Origin: Pelargonium cotyledonis | Lineage: Eukaryota > Streptophyta > Magnoliopsida > Geraniales > Geraniaceae | Direction: 5' to 3' | Length of the DNA: 64,000 nt | Assembly: GCA_036897625.1 (NCBI GenBank) | Contig: JAYMTA010000014.1 | Coordinates: 52,849-116,848, forward strand | Part shown: positions 1 to 12,179 of the stretch, one piece after another | How the letters are laid out: each line of letters starts with the position of its first letter | How positions within the stretch are numbered: the first letter of the stretch is position 1 | The notes under the pieces: model-generated | Told to the model about the DNA's origin: nothing | What the model saw: the letters and a program-made list of their open reading frames with translations, nothing else | Databases searched by the model: none | Position numbers and translations under genes: made by a program

Positions 1-3000
1 GGCAGTGTTGCTACATCCCGTGTTTATTGGGGATTCTAATGGTAGGAGGAATCCGAGTTACAGAGGAGCACCCTAAATTAGAATTTACTCAATATTATTT
101 CAAAGTGCAATTCCTAACAAATAAGGTTTTTAATTTGTGTGTTTTAATAGCTTGCTCTAGACTCTTCAAGTGCTTTCTAGTGAGATCTTTTTTCTGGAAG
201 CCCTGGTTTTTAGAACTAGAGTTTATTAAAATTGCTTTGATGTAGAAATCTTGTGTATTGTAATAAAAGCTCCTTTAATCCCTTTTTAAACCTTTTCATA
301 TATCAAAAAAGTGCTTTAACCAATAATATTGCACAATCATAGAGACTTATTTAATACAAGGGTAATAGAGGAAAGCTACTTTTTCTTAAAAATAAACCAA
401 TGAAACTAAAGTCCTCGCGTTTAATAGGAAATGGAGTCTAGAGATTACCCTTGTTACAGAAAACTAAGAGAAAAGGAGTTTCTAAGAAAAGCCAAACGTA
501 GTATCATGAAAAAGAAAAGAATAAAAATACCTTGGACAGCCTCAAAAATTTCTGGTTATAAAAGGGTCTTACTTTATATACAGAAAGGGGCCTTAGCTTC
601 AATTCCCAGTAGTAAAGGTGAGTACAGTTAGAAAGAAATGCTTTTTGTATAGATTAAGTTAAAAAAGTGATATTGACATGCCGTTACGGAAACGATTACT
701 CTTTTTTCGGTATAGTCCTTTTTCGTTCATTCGTTAGATCGAATCTTATAATTTTGTCAAGCTTATAAATTAGATAGAGTCCTTTATTTAGGATTAGTAA
801 GAGTGAATCCATTTTCTACGGATTATCCGTGTATTTAGAATTACACTTGTGAAACTAGGAGAAGTTCCGGTAAGGGGTGTGCTATTAGTTTGAGTCTAAG
901 CTTTAATTTGAGTATGGTTCCTATACTCTTGTAACCAATGATATCTAATAATTTTTAGTGAAAACAAAATAGTGATTAAATAGAATACGCCTGAACTGGG
1001 ATTCCTTTAGAATAGAAGTTTTTGATGGAACTTCAGTTATTGAGTCCCCTCTTTATTTAAATTGCTTCTTTTTTATTATTAAATCCTTGTTTGACTGTCT
1101 TTTATGAAAAAGAACAAGTACCCATGACACTTATATGATTAGCAACTAATGAGTAGTTAAAAGCATACCCGTTTTCGTTAACCCTTGGTAGTTTACACCT
1201 AGGATACCGAGGATCCTGGGAAATATGAGATTAATAATTTAAGATTTCTAGTTTTATTACGTAGGAGGTATTGCATTTTAAAAGAGCCACGCAGAACTCT
1301 TACTTGACTAGAGGGAGTTGTGGGTTTGGTACTTTATAGTTAGATTATTCTATACAAGGCAAGGAGTACACTAAAATACGGTAAGGTAAATCCTTTCAAG
1401 AAGCTAAAGAATAAGTAAGCTACTATGGATTCACTAAGTATTAAGTCTCCTTTTAGTTAGTATAGCAAGGGGAAAAGAAGGTTAGGACATAAAGAGTTAT
1501 TTTATAACAGGTATCTCTTTGATAGTTATTGGGTAATGGTCGTAGGTTCAAATGCTACTGATCCGCATATCCAAAGCAAGATCCCGTATTTTTATTTCAA
1601 TAATTCGATAGAAGTTTAGTTAGTACATAGTTTATAATCAGATAATAAGTTCGGTCTTTCCTTTTATGTGGACTCTTTCCATCTTTCCAATAGATATTTT
1701 GCGGAGTCGACCTTTGAAATTGAAATAGAGCTCAAATCAGGATATATTTTTAAAACTGCCTGCAGGATTACTAAAATACAGAAAAATGAAAAAAAAAATC
1801 GATCCTTCCTTACACCACAATCTCGTATTACTAGAACTCAAAAAAATCAGGGTTTAATAATCATTTAATAGAAGCATGCACATTTTCCGAAGTTAGAATC
1901 GAGAGTCTTGGTATCTAGAATCCCTTTCTTGAAAACCGTTCCTAATTTAGCTATAAACTACACGCCAACTTCAGACCCTAGAATTAGATATTAGAACTTC
2001 GATTTAATTCATCTAGAAACGTGGAGTCGCTTGTTTTAAGAAAACCACTCTGGATTACACAAACTCCCCCATAGGACTCCGCGAATAAGGGCCTTAAGTC
2101 ATGTTTCAAAATATCAATAGTAGTGATTTTACAAACTCTGATTTGTCATTACAACGTTCACAGGAAATACTCAATCTGCAGCTGAATCCCCTTAGAAATT
2201 CCTTGCTATTCTAGACTAGAGAAACTAACTTCTTAGGAAAATAGGATACCCGACCCCTAGCTTACCTTAGCTTTTATAGAATCTCCTGCAAAGGAAAGAT
2301 TGACCTATAGATCTTCTTCCTAACTCTCCAAATCATATACCTTTCTCTTTTAGATTCTTAGGCTTGCCCTTTCCAGATTCTAATCTAGTGGAACTCCCTA
2401 AATATATGGCCCGGCATTGCCTTTTTGCATCCTTAAGAAAGAGGGGCTCAGGAAATTTTGAGGGTTTTTTGTCCAGTAATTTCTAGGGGTTCTTAGACCT
2501 TCGTAAAAGAAGTATCCTGCTTATCGGGAAAGTTCTCTACTGTTGAGGCATTCTCAGCTGCCTTCCAAAGAGCACTGCTTCCGTTGTTACTGCAGTCAAT
2601 GACTATTCCCGGTCCAGGTTATTCCCATTCCCCTATAATATAAATATAGTGCTTATCCCATTAGACAGGAATTAGACATGCAAAGGATTTCAATTGGTAC
2701 AAGAAAAGCTCCGACATTGACTGGTTAGATTGGTCTTAAGAAGAGTACATTACCCGAAATGGACAAGTTAGGGAACTCATTTGTTTTCCTTGGTCGATAC
2801 CTGTTAACGAAACTGAATACAATCGGATCTCTGCTTTACAAAGAAAACTTCCTAGCTACAACTGCTCGATTAGAACACGAGTCTCTCTCTGATAAGATTC
2901 CGTATATCTATATTCTTTTCCTACTTCTAATAAATATAAATAATAAAAGACTGGTATAGCTGCCAAGACTCGTACTCCTAGAGCTCCCTATTAAGTAAGT

Positions 3001-6000
3001 ATAGCTCATCATACCAAGTCATGCAAAGAAGTCAATAAATAAAGAAGTCTTTGCAGAAAGTCTTACACTGGTTCCTGCAATGAACAAAGAAATTGTATTG
3101 ACAAGAACTCCTTTTAGCAAATTAGCAAAGAACTGTAAGCAAGGAGAAGGAGGATTATAATACAGTCTTTCACTAGCTTTTTTCATATTATCTTTCTAGA
3201 TTTCATAAGAGGAATTATAACAAAAGCAAAGAGAGGGTTTCTAGTTGGTGTACCTAAAAAGAAGTACATTCCAGAGGCTGGAGGATTGTGTGTGTTCCTT
3301 AGACTTCGACCTTAGACTTAGATTTGATTGGTTAAAACTAATCTGGTTATACGGGAATCCATAAATAAAGAATACAATTTCCCTCCAATTATTAGACAAC
3401 TAGATTATAGAATAGTGCCTTTTACCACTTATAAAGATAACTTGTTAAAGCAAAGAATGAATACAAAACCCAAAGATTCCTCTGGTACAAGTTAAGGCTT
3501 ACAAGCTTACACAGCTTAAGATACAAGGAAAGAGTTGAAGCTTCACCTTTAGCAACACCTAATACTAAGAAAGTCGGGCTATACATTTACTCCTTAAACT
3601 CAAAAAAGGAGCTCTATTATAGGTAGAAAACCTTGTACCATCTACGGAATTAGGGTGTCCTAATGGCTGGAGACTAGAAAACCCCTCAGCTCTTTATACT
3701 CGTTAATCTCCCTTAATATTTGGAATTGGAAACAAGGGAACAAGAATACCTTTTTCTTTAAATACTTTAGAGTAAGAATAAGGAATACTGATTCAATAGA
3801 ATACCAAAGTTACTCGCTAGAATATCACTTATGTTTAGGTACCTTGTACTGAGGAGGTCAGCACTTACTATCTAATTTTCTAATCCCTTGTTTCAGAAAT
3901 TTATACAAGTGAGGGAGCATTACAAATAGCATCTCTATAAATAGGATTTACCTTACTTATGAATCCCCCTATAACCCCGGGTATAGTCTTAGGATTCCTA
4001 AAACAGTAAAGATGAAAATGAAAATCACTTAAATAAAGGAATTCTTTTCTGTTACTCTAAAATAAGTAAGTTACTGAGTGATACCATATATAAGATATAA
4101 GAAGTTGTCTATTAGTATTAGTTGCCTGCTTTTATTCAATATGGTAAATAATCCCAGGAAACCGTGAGTTCAAGTCCCATCTAAACAATTTCCTAGGAAA
4201 GACCTCTTAAGAAAACTAGCACAAATGAGAAAGTAACAGGTTCTAATCCCATACATAAAGCTAATAACTAGCCTTTTCCTGCCTTTAATGTTAAGACCAG
4301 ATCTTATAAATTCCAATAAACTAAAGGAAACCCTATGGTATCCACTTAAGCCTACCACATATAATAGAAAAAACTTTTACTTGAGTTCTATATTCATTAC
4401 CGAAATCCATTGCTTTAGCTCTATACACCTTCCCCTACTTTCTTTACTAGAAACTCATTACTAAAGTAATGCCCCTAGATTATCTGTAATTGGAATGCAA
4501 ACAAGAGAACACAAAGTCTTTAAGAATACCTTGTTTCATACTTAGTATCCTCCTTACTTAATACCTTCCCAAAAATAGGAATAACGAAATACTGCCTCCC
4601 TTGTAGGACTTTTTATAAACTTAAACAGCGAAGAAACGACTCTCCCAAAAAACCTTGTACAAAAAAGGGGTACTCTATACGTGTAAGGCCACTTAAACAC
4701 AATATCTACTTCGGAAACAATGGAGCAGGCAAACTCCTTAGAATAGTTTAATAGCTGCTTCAACTTCAGGAATACTGCACTATACTACTATACTTTTTAG
4801 GAAAAAAGTTTCAATAAACGAATACGGATTAATGAGAATAATACCGCAGTTACTCTCTAGCTAGAAAGAAAAAAACACGGGTTGGGATGTCGGTGTACCC
4901 CTGTAGAGGTTTTTTCTTATTTAAAAAGAAGGCTTTTGTCCGGGAGTTTTGGAGATATGTTATTATAATACAAAGACGAGGTCCTAGTTAAGGAAACTTC
5001 TACAAGGAAGACTTTTGGAATAAAGGAAAGACTAAGAAAACAGGGAAAATCCAATTTTAGATACTGCGTGCTTCTGAGTTGCTCTAAGGCAAGAAGCCTG
5101 TTGTTTAATATGTTAGGCGTTTTAGTACACCGTCGGTAGTAGGGGGTTGTAGTTAACGGATACTCTTCAATATCTGGATTTATAAAACTAATTTACTAAA
5201 ACATCAAGGATTTTATCATAGGGAAAGCTCCTAGATTTGTGACAAACACCTAAAAATAGAGCCCCTTTCCTGATTTAGGAATTCTACATATGACAAAGTC
5301 TTTAAAAGCACTTACTTGTTTAGTCGGGGTTTTAAATTACAAGGGCTCGCTCCTATCGTTGTAGAATAATCCTACACTTTCTCTTCAGGTTCTAGTAGCA
5401 CAATAAGGTATTATTTAAGGTTCCTCTTTTTTCTTGAGCTAATACCGGGTTCTTGAGCTATATATGGCTTTAAATAATTATTATAATAAACCCGGATCCA
5501 CTATTAAGACTCCAAAAGCAAAAGCAAAGAAGTTAATTCTTAAGGAGCCCCGGAACTTTGGGGATAACACTAAAGGGTGTACAATAAAATAATAGAGGGA
5601 AACCTTTCAAAGCAAGAACCCTATTATATATAACTCACTCTTTGCTAGTTTGAGCAAGGGTTAAAGTATTCTAAAAGGGTAGGCAAAAGAATATTTACAC
5701 AAATATCAAAACAAAAAGAAGAGCTCGTAGAATAAAAAGCAACTCAGATAAATTATAACAAACTCCTACCGGCACCGGGGTTTTGGGTCAACAAAACTCT
5801 ACGGATCCAAAGAAGAAAGGAAAGTGTAATACAATGCTAAGAATGGAATAATAAAGAGAACCCTTCCCTCAAAAGGAGTTTTGTGAGCTTAATAAATTTC
5901 GGCAGTGGCTCTATTAAGAAAATAATATTAGATTTAGTCTTCACTGCGTATAAAGTGGCACTCTTCATTCCAACCTTCCAATTTTCACAAGACAAAGGGC

Positions 6001-6441
6001 TTCCTAGAAGAGTGGGACTCACTCTATGGGTAAAGAAACTATTTACTCGTCTTAAAGTACTATTATAGGGTGTTAGCCCTTCCTCCTCATTCATGCCTTA
6101 TTTTTGTTTGTACCTAATGATTCTACAGAATTCGTGTAACATTCGCAGAAAGGACTCTCATTGAGTTAATTTAACCTTTAGTTTAACTAACTAGTATATT
6201 GAGAGATAGTAAGCTTGCAGGATTGTAGAACACTCTTACTTTCAAAGATTACTCCTTTCTACGAGAGCACCATCAATACTTATATTCCAGAGGAACCTAG
6301 TATTATATAAGAAATTACTTTTATAAGCTTATAGAATTTTTTTAATCATTTTATTACTTGAACAGGAAGTCCTGGAATTCCTACTTCGTTTATTTATCCA
6401 GAAAGCCTTTGAAGACAAAAAAAAAGGTAAAACAACTCTTT

Positions 6442-6467
6442 TCTGAAGTGTATATCTGAAGTGTATA
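6442..6467. repeat. Perfect tandem duplication of 13 bp
   Basis: TCTGAAGTGTATA occurs twice in direct succession. A third partial match (ACTGAAGTGTA) lies at about 6572. This looks like a slippage or break-repair duplication; no coding or RNA role is visible. Confidence 0.85.
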
Positions 6468-7052
6468 ATTGAATTGAAAACAGAGGGGTCTAAATTAAAT
6501 TTCTAAAACGACTTTAGTTGATTCCTTATAAAAAGGTCAAAGCGCTCCAGTTGGTATACAAGGTACTGTCTACTGAAGTGTAAGATGTAGTTGGAAAAAC
6601 TCGAAAAGCCTTTTTTCTGTTTTTATTTGAACCAAAGGAAGGGGACACTTATTTACTTATTGAAGTAGAAATGTCCTATACCTTTTACCAGACGATAAAG
6701 ATTTGACTGAGACCGCTTAGTTATAATTATAAGTTTAAAACTAGGATAAACTCCCTTACTTAATGGAATGGTCGGAACGCTTTTTGCTCTGCTTCAGTAA
6801 TCTATAGTACCTCTTGATTAGAATAAGTCCGGGTTTGGGTCTTTTACTGGACTCACTTTTGAAAAAATGTTACTTACGCACTTAGTTCTGTCCTAATCCC
6901 TAATAATATTTAGGTTTTTATTAGATTCTTATATAGAACGAGATTTGTTTAATCTTTTTTATGGCGGATATTCTTATACCTCTGCAGGGCTTTACAAAAT
7001 AATAGTATTAACAGGGTTTGCTTGAGGAAATAATCCAATTCTAAAAATTTGT

Positions 7053-7076
7053 CTTGTAATTAAGCTTGTAATTAAG
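7053..7076. repeat. Perfect tandem duplication of 12 bp
   Basis: CTTGTAATTAAG is repeated twice without a spacer. The same word occurs once more near 52.9 kb. No function is suggested. Confidence 0.85.
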
Positions 7077-8608
7077 AATATAGAAAGTAGAGAATCCTGT
7101 ATACATTCTGGCATATTAAGCATAGGTTTTATACAATAGATAAAGCCTAGCCTGTAGTCAAGAATTGTAAGATTTTTTTGGTTATTCGATAAGGGAGTGC
7201 TCCGCTAAACCTAGTATCAAATGATACGAGAAATGAAATATAGTATATGATATTATTGTGCACGAGGTCGGGGTAAGTAAAACGTTCTAGATACCAAAAG
7301 GGACTTAGGTAGCTCCTAGTATCCCAAATCTCCGAAAGATTTAGAGTTCAATAAGAGAGAACAGGGACCTAGTGCAATCTTAAGGTTTTAAGTCTGGAAA
7401 ATAAAAGTACCGCGAATCTCTAGGGGTAAAACTAAGATTTCTTTCTGACTCATAAACAAAATATCCAAGTAATAAGAAATTTGTAGACCTTGTGTGCACT
7501 CCATCTTGTTAACGTAATAAAGGAGAAAGGTAACCCACAATGTTTTCATTTAACGCTACGCCCATCTATTAGGGCTAATATCCTAATGTTTCTATTCTAA
7601 AAGAGCTTTTATTTCCCTTTAATGCAAAGATAGTTCTAACCGCTTAAATAAAGATTTTGGTAGAGGGGAGGTAATTTCAAGATTAGGCGTACAGTTCTCA
7701 CTGTTTCTGCCCCATAATTCAGGGCTTCTACCTGTGGGGGGTTATATAAACCTTGTTTATAAATGAGAATTGTCCCAGTAAAATAAGTTTCCTCTGAACT
7801 GTTAATTTATAGGATTCGTAGCCTAAAAGCTATAACTCCCTAAGAGAAGAAGCTCGTTTCGGTTGGGTGTTCCGAATTCCTTAATAGGGTTCTTGTGTAA
7901 CGTAGCTATATCCCAGCTCATTTTACAAAAATTTTTGTAATTATACTGGGGTAACCCGGATTACACCTATTAGGTCGCAGATTTAATAGTATAGTTATAA
8001 AATATAGGGAACAACTGTACCTAAATTATGCATTTTAATTTTAATTTATTAAAACTGTCCGAGTTTGAATAAAGATTTCTCCTTTTTTTGTAGTATTTAC
8101 ATGAACAGTGAAGCTGCTCAAGCTTTCTTGAGTTTCTTAATTCTTAATAAGGGGCTGCCTTGTTTACCTTTAATCTCTTCTTGAATTTCCTATCTAATTT
8201 TTTAAGTTTTCTTTCAGAAGCCCCCATAGATACTAAATTCTAAATATCCGTGCTGTAACCCGGTCTCTTAATAGGGAACTTACTTCTATTTCAAAAAAAA
8301 AAAGAGTTATAATTCTTATCTAATAGCTGACAAAATTGTACTTTATTATATTAGGTAGGGGGAGCTATCCTTCTGTTATTACAAAAGTAAGTGCTAGTAG
8401 TAAGGATCCTGTAGAACCTGTAAGTCTTAAGTATATAGTACGATTTGAACCAACACCTTAAGGTTAAGGTTACGATCAATTTCTTTTTTATAGGTGATTT
8501 CAAAACTTTGAATTCCAAGTTCTTACCTGCCTTGGAAATTCGTATTACTTTAAAGAGCATCGCTTTATGGTATTGGTTATGATAGAGAATAATAGGGGTC
8601 TAAAAGGC

Positions 8609-8665
8609 GTGCGCTCGATTTGAACCCAAGGGTCTTCGTGCACTCAACCTGCGATGTAACACGGA
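8609..8665 (-). pseudogene. tRNA-like relic
   Basis: Read on the minus strand, the 3' part has a T-arm-like GGGTTCAAATC preceded by a stretch that could be an anticodon arm (GTTGAGTGCAC). The D-arm and acceptor stem cannot be made. It is best seen as a decayed tRNA-derived sequence; the amino acid cannot be assigned. Confidence 0.25.
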
Positions 8666-8823
8666 ATTCTAGAGAATCTTAACTGGGGCGGTAGCTGATA
8701 CTTAATTTAAGTGCTCCTTGATCTCTCATAACTAGGAAATGGCCTTTTATTCTATTATTTAAGTGTATATAAGATTAAAGAAAAAATAGAATTCTTTCTT
8801 TATTAAATTGACGAATTTCTAAA

Positions 8824-8873
8824 GACTTTTGAACCCGTGGCCTACGTCTCAACTATTCTTTAATTTACCGAGC
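8824..8873 (-). pseudogene. tRNA-like relic, TTGAGA loop type
   Basis: On the minus strand there is a D-arm remnant (CTCGGTAAAT), an anticodon-loop-like AGTTGAGAC and a T-arm ACGGGTTCAAAAG. It resembles the relics at 11008-11070 and 18547-18605: GAACC-type T-arm, a TTGA-containing loop, and AATTTACC in two of the three. The acceptor stem is lost. A GAG or GAA anticodon (Leu or Phe type) is possible but not secure. The direct repeat at 8933 begins just beyond it. Confidence 0.35.
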
Positions 8874-8932
8874 GTAAACTTGATTGAAGTCGTCAGCTTA
8901 TCGAAGATCCCTAAAATACTATTTTCACTTCC

Positions 8933-9078
8933 AAATTTCCTGTTTTTAAGAGTACGACTAAAAAGTTCCCTATCTAAGCTAAGTGATTTTTAACCCCTCC
9001 TTTTGTAGCTAGAACTTAGGAATTCAATAAATTAGGCATTATTATCCATAGGTAACTAAAAAATTCTTATCAGATTTA
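8933..9078 (+). repeat. Dispersed direct repeat, copy 1
   Basis: Shares an ordered series of blocks with 12012-12176: AAATTTCCT, AGTACGACTAAAAAGT, AGAACTTAGGAA, TAAATTAGGCATTATTATC, ATAGGTAACTAAAAA and AATTCTTATCAGATTT. The blocks are separated by small insertions and deletions. Five collinear exact blocks of 12-19 bp cannot reasonably be chance. No frame is kept between the copies, so it is a non-coding duplication about 3.1 kb from its partner. Confidence 0.85.
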
Positions 9079-9079
9079 T

Positions 9080-10990
9080 TAAACAAAAAAAATACAAGAG
9101 CCTAAAAACTTTATTATTATAACTACATTTTTATTTAGGCAACCCTGTACCATCTCGTAAAATCCTATTACAGAATTGCTTGAATCGGACAGCTCTTTGA
9201 AGATTCAACCCTAACTTGTAAACTTTTGTATTCAAGGTCGAGACCTCTGTGTAGGTAGTTATAATTTTTTACTATTACTTTCTTAGTGTTTCGTGTGTAT
9301 TTAAGTAAGGCAGGAATCAGCTCTTATTAATTATAAATTGTGTAATATTTGTTAGCTAGAAATCTTGTTTACGCCTTCTCAGTATATCCCTTTTCTTAGT
9401 TTCTTAGTAAAGCTAATTGGATTCTCTAGATTATCATTCTTTATATTTCCCAGTAGAGTTTACGAGTATTCAAGATATCCTATTATAAATGTAAGAAAAT
9501 TATCGGATTCTTTTAAGAATTTTTACTATCCCTAGTATTTCCAGTACAAAAGGGGGAATATAAAGTTTCTTTTCGAGCAAAGTGAGAACTAAGGCTATCC
9601 TTTCCTAAGTATCAGAAATGAGATATACTTAGCTTGCATCTAAACAAAGAAACTAGACGAAAAGCTTGGTGTGACCTGCGGCTTATAAAGTTTATATCTA
9701 GAAATACCAAATTTATACCCTATTTGAAAAAAAAAAATTTCTTATATTAGTGAAAGCCTTTGGGGATACCATACCAGTAGAGGATTTCTAAACTAGAGAA
9801 AAAAATCTAGCTATCCGTTGTTGGATGATACTATATTTAATTTAATATTTGAAATGTATTCCCTTTTTTTATACTCTCACCTGACTTTCCTCGAGAGATT
9901 GGAGCGAACCTATTGCATTACTTTAGATTAGACGAGAAATGACACAAGAGATTATATTCTCTGGGGGCTGCCCTAAACCCAGTTGAAGAACAATATATAC
10001 TTTATATATAGCTCATAAAAGCCCTACCTTTTTGCAAATGAAGTAGAATTGCAGCATCAAAAAAGAGTGAACTCGTATTAAATACTAAAAAGAAGTCGGG
10101 AGTAAGCAACCCTAAGGCTTTTCTAAAGGTTAAGTTATATCTTATCTAACAAAATAGGCGGAGCGCGTAAATTTTTGCATATAGGGTTCCGCTGGATCCT
10201 AAGTGTAGAGTAGTTTCAATAACATTGGGGTTTAAGACTCTCGTAAGAGTAACTCAGAATCTTCTTTTAAGATATAAATCTGTACCGTACATAGTTATCC
10301 CGCTAAACTTTGGTTTCATTTTTACTACTCAGGAATATAGGAGAAAACCGAATATAGCTAAAAAAGCAAAACTCGATTAATTAAAGGATTCAAATATAGA
10401 AATAGACAAGGACATTTATAGTTTTTTCGTGTTCTCGATACTATAAGAGTCTTCAGCAAGAGCTTTTGGTGTAAATTATATATAGTAAGCGCACTCTATT
10501 AAGGCAAAGCTAATTAAGGAATTTATGGATTCGTTAAAAAAGGACACTCTAGTTACCTAGCTCTGGACTACGAATTACGTACAGTGGGCCCTTATTAACT
10601 CTCTTTCACCAGTATTCCAGATAGGGCTCTTCTATATTCTATTACTGTAGTTCCATATTTTATAACCGGTATCGTTAAACACAGGTCAAGTAAATTAGAC
10701 TCTTTATTACCCCAGAATTTCCAGGTTCATAAGGGTGTAAGATTATAAGCCTTACAACCATTAGACATAAGATCCTAGACTCTCCGCAGCTTCGTACCAT
10801 ACAAGCTCAGTACAGGGTGGGATGTATAGGTCAGGAATTCAATTATTTGTCTTGAGCAGTTAGAATTTATTTTCACTTTGCTCTCAAAAATGTTAGTTAG
10901 GAGCACTCGAATAATCGCATTAAATGTGAGTTTCAGATCAATATTTTTCGTGATTTCCATACTCCATACTAACTTAATCTATCAAGTTTA
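9080..10990. other. Stretch with nothing recognised
   Basis: No frame above about 61 codons and no tRNA-like or repeat signal that I could support. Confidence 0.5.
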
Positions 10991-11007
10991 TCAGCTTACG
11001 CGCTGAG

Positions 11008-11070
11008 GGTCTGTACGTTTTGAACCTACGACTAGCATCTCAATTACTATCTGTTCTACCCAGTTGAATT
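11008..11070 (-). pseudogene. tRNA-like relic, TTGAGA loop type
   Basis: Minus strand: D-arm remnant CAACTGGGTAGAACAG, loop-like AATTGAGATG, then T-arm GTAGGTTCAAAACG. Both stems around the anticodon and the acceptor are mispaired. It is probably the same tRNA type as 8824-8873. Not functional as seen. Confidence 0.4.
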
Positions 11071-11231
11071 CTAATACCCACTAAAACTAAAAGCCTCCCA
11101 GGCCTTTCTAGCAATGATGTCTGGCCTGGAGTGTAGATCCAGTATTTCAAATCTATAGATAGAATATTTGCTATTCTTTGTTAACGCGCACTTTACTATG
11201 GAATATTTATGAATACTTTTTATTATAGTAA

Positions 11232-11303
11232 GCGCTTTTAGTTCAGCTCGGTAGAACGCGGGCATTTTAGATGGAGGACGCGGGTTCAAGTTCCTTTCAG
11301 CGG
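11232..11303 (+). pseudogene. Decayed tRNA-Trp-like copy 1
   Basis: The 5' half, GCGCTTTTAGTTCAGCTCG then GTAGAACGCGGG, closely follows the 5' half of plastid and plant-type organellar tRNA-Trp(CCA) as I know it. The D-stem GTTC/GAAC is intact. The anticodon region (GCATTTTAGATGG) has no CCA and no stem, and the T-arm GCGGGTTCAAGTTCC and the acceptor (GCGCTTT against TCAGCGG) are only partly paired. It is about 72 nt, near normal length. A second decayed copy is at 21332-21404. Confidence 0.55.
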
Positions 11304-12011
11304 AACCTATCTAGTTCCATAAGAAGATTGTTATACTAAATTTTACCAAAATCTTTAAAAATAAAAAAAAAATGATATTTTCCTTTCCTTTGTTTTACAT
11401 ACGCAACAAAAAGAGTTTCTTTACTTGAGGTTAGTAAGACTACCGAAATTCCAATACACCGCATAGCATAATACCAAGAAAAACTTAAATTTAATAGAAA
11501 AGCATCCTTATTAATGAGTACTTTCGCTTCGTACATTACAGCACTATCTTATGTTATTGTATCTCTTCGACGAGTGCTTCTATTATTCCTAACTTGGGTT
11601 GATTTTGGTAGACCACCTTATGTCTATTTTGGGGTAAAACAAGGACCTTTGACTTCTCAACAAACCTTATAGCCGGAGAACACATCTTGACTTAGGTCTG
11701 ATGAAACCAAGCAATTACTTTTTTTAAGCTACTTGTACTTATATTGTTCTATCTAGGAGTTTTTACCTTTATGGCAGTCGATCTGAAAGAAAATGAAAAT
11801 CACTTATATTTATATAAAGAAACTCTGGATCAGGGTTAACTTTAGTATACTTTTGAAAGCTAACTTACAAAAGGTGTATACTTGTGGGGAGGCTCTATAT
11901 TAGCTTACTACTGCGATTAAATCTCAAACCGAAACGGTTGGGTTCCTCTTTTATATTTACTACAGAACTACAAGTAAAAAGAAAACTGCCGAATTACCTG
12001 CTTTTTACTAT

Positions 12012-12176
12012 AAATTTCCTAGATTTCAAAAGTACGACTAAAAAGTCTGTCCTTATACCAGGTATCCTAAAGAGCCTTTTTATAAACTTCAGGTCGACTA
12101 GAACTTAGGAAATAAATTAGGCATTATTATCTATACTATAGGTAACTAAAAACTACAAGAATTCTTATCAGATTTT
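12012..12176 (+). repeat. Dispersed direct repeat, copy 2
   Basis: Partner of 8933-9078, in the same orientation. Compared with copy 1 it has insertions such as CTATA and CTACAAG between conserved blocks, and a differently sized middle segment. A 74-codon frame (11884-12108) runs into it, but its last part is repeat sequence, which argues against that frame being a gene. Confidence 0.85.
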
Positions 12177-12179
12177 TTG

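Larger units (their letters stand above)
1..8600. other. Gene-free AT-rich stretch
   Basis: No recognisable gene, tRNA or rRNA. The frames here are at most 85 codons, short enough for chance. The visible structure is limited to two perfect short tandem duplications (6442-6467, 7053-7076), a run of twelve A around 8293, and weak T-arm-like strings near 1546 and 4166 and on the minus strand near 8455 that lack a credible cloverleaf. Confidence 0.6.
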
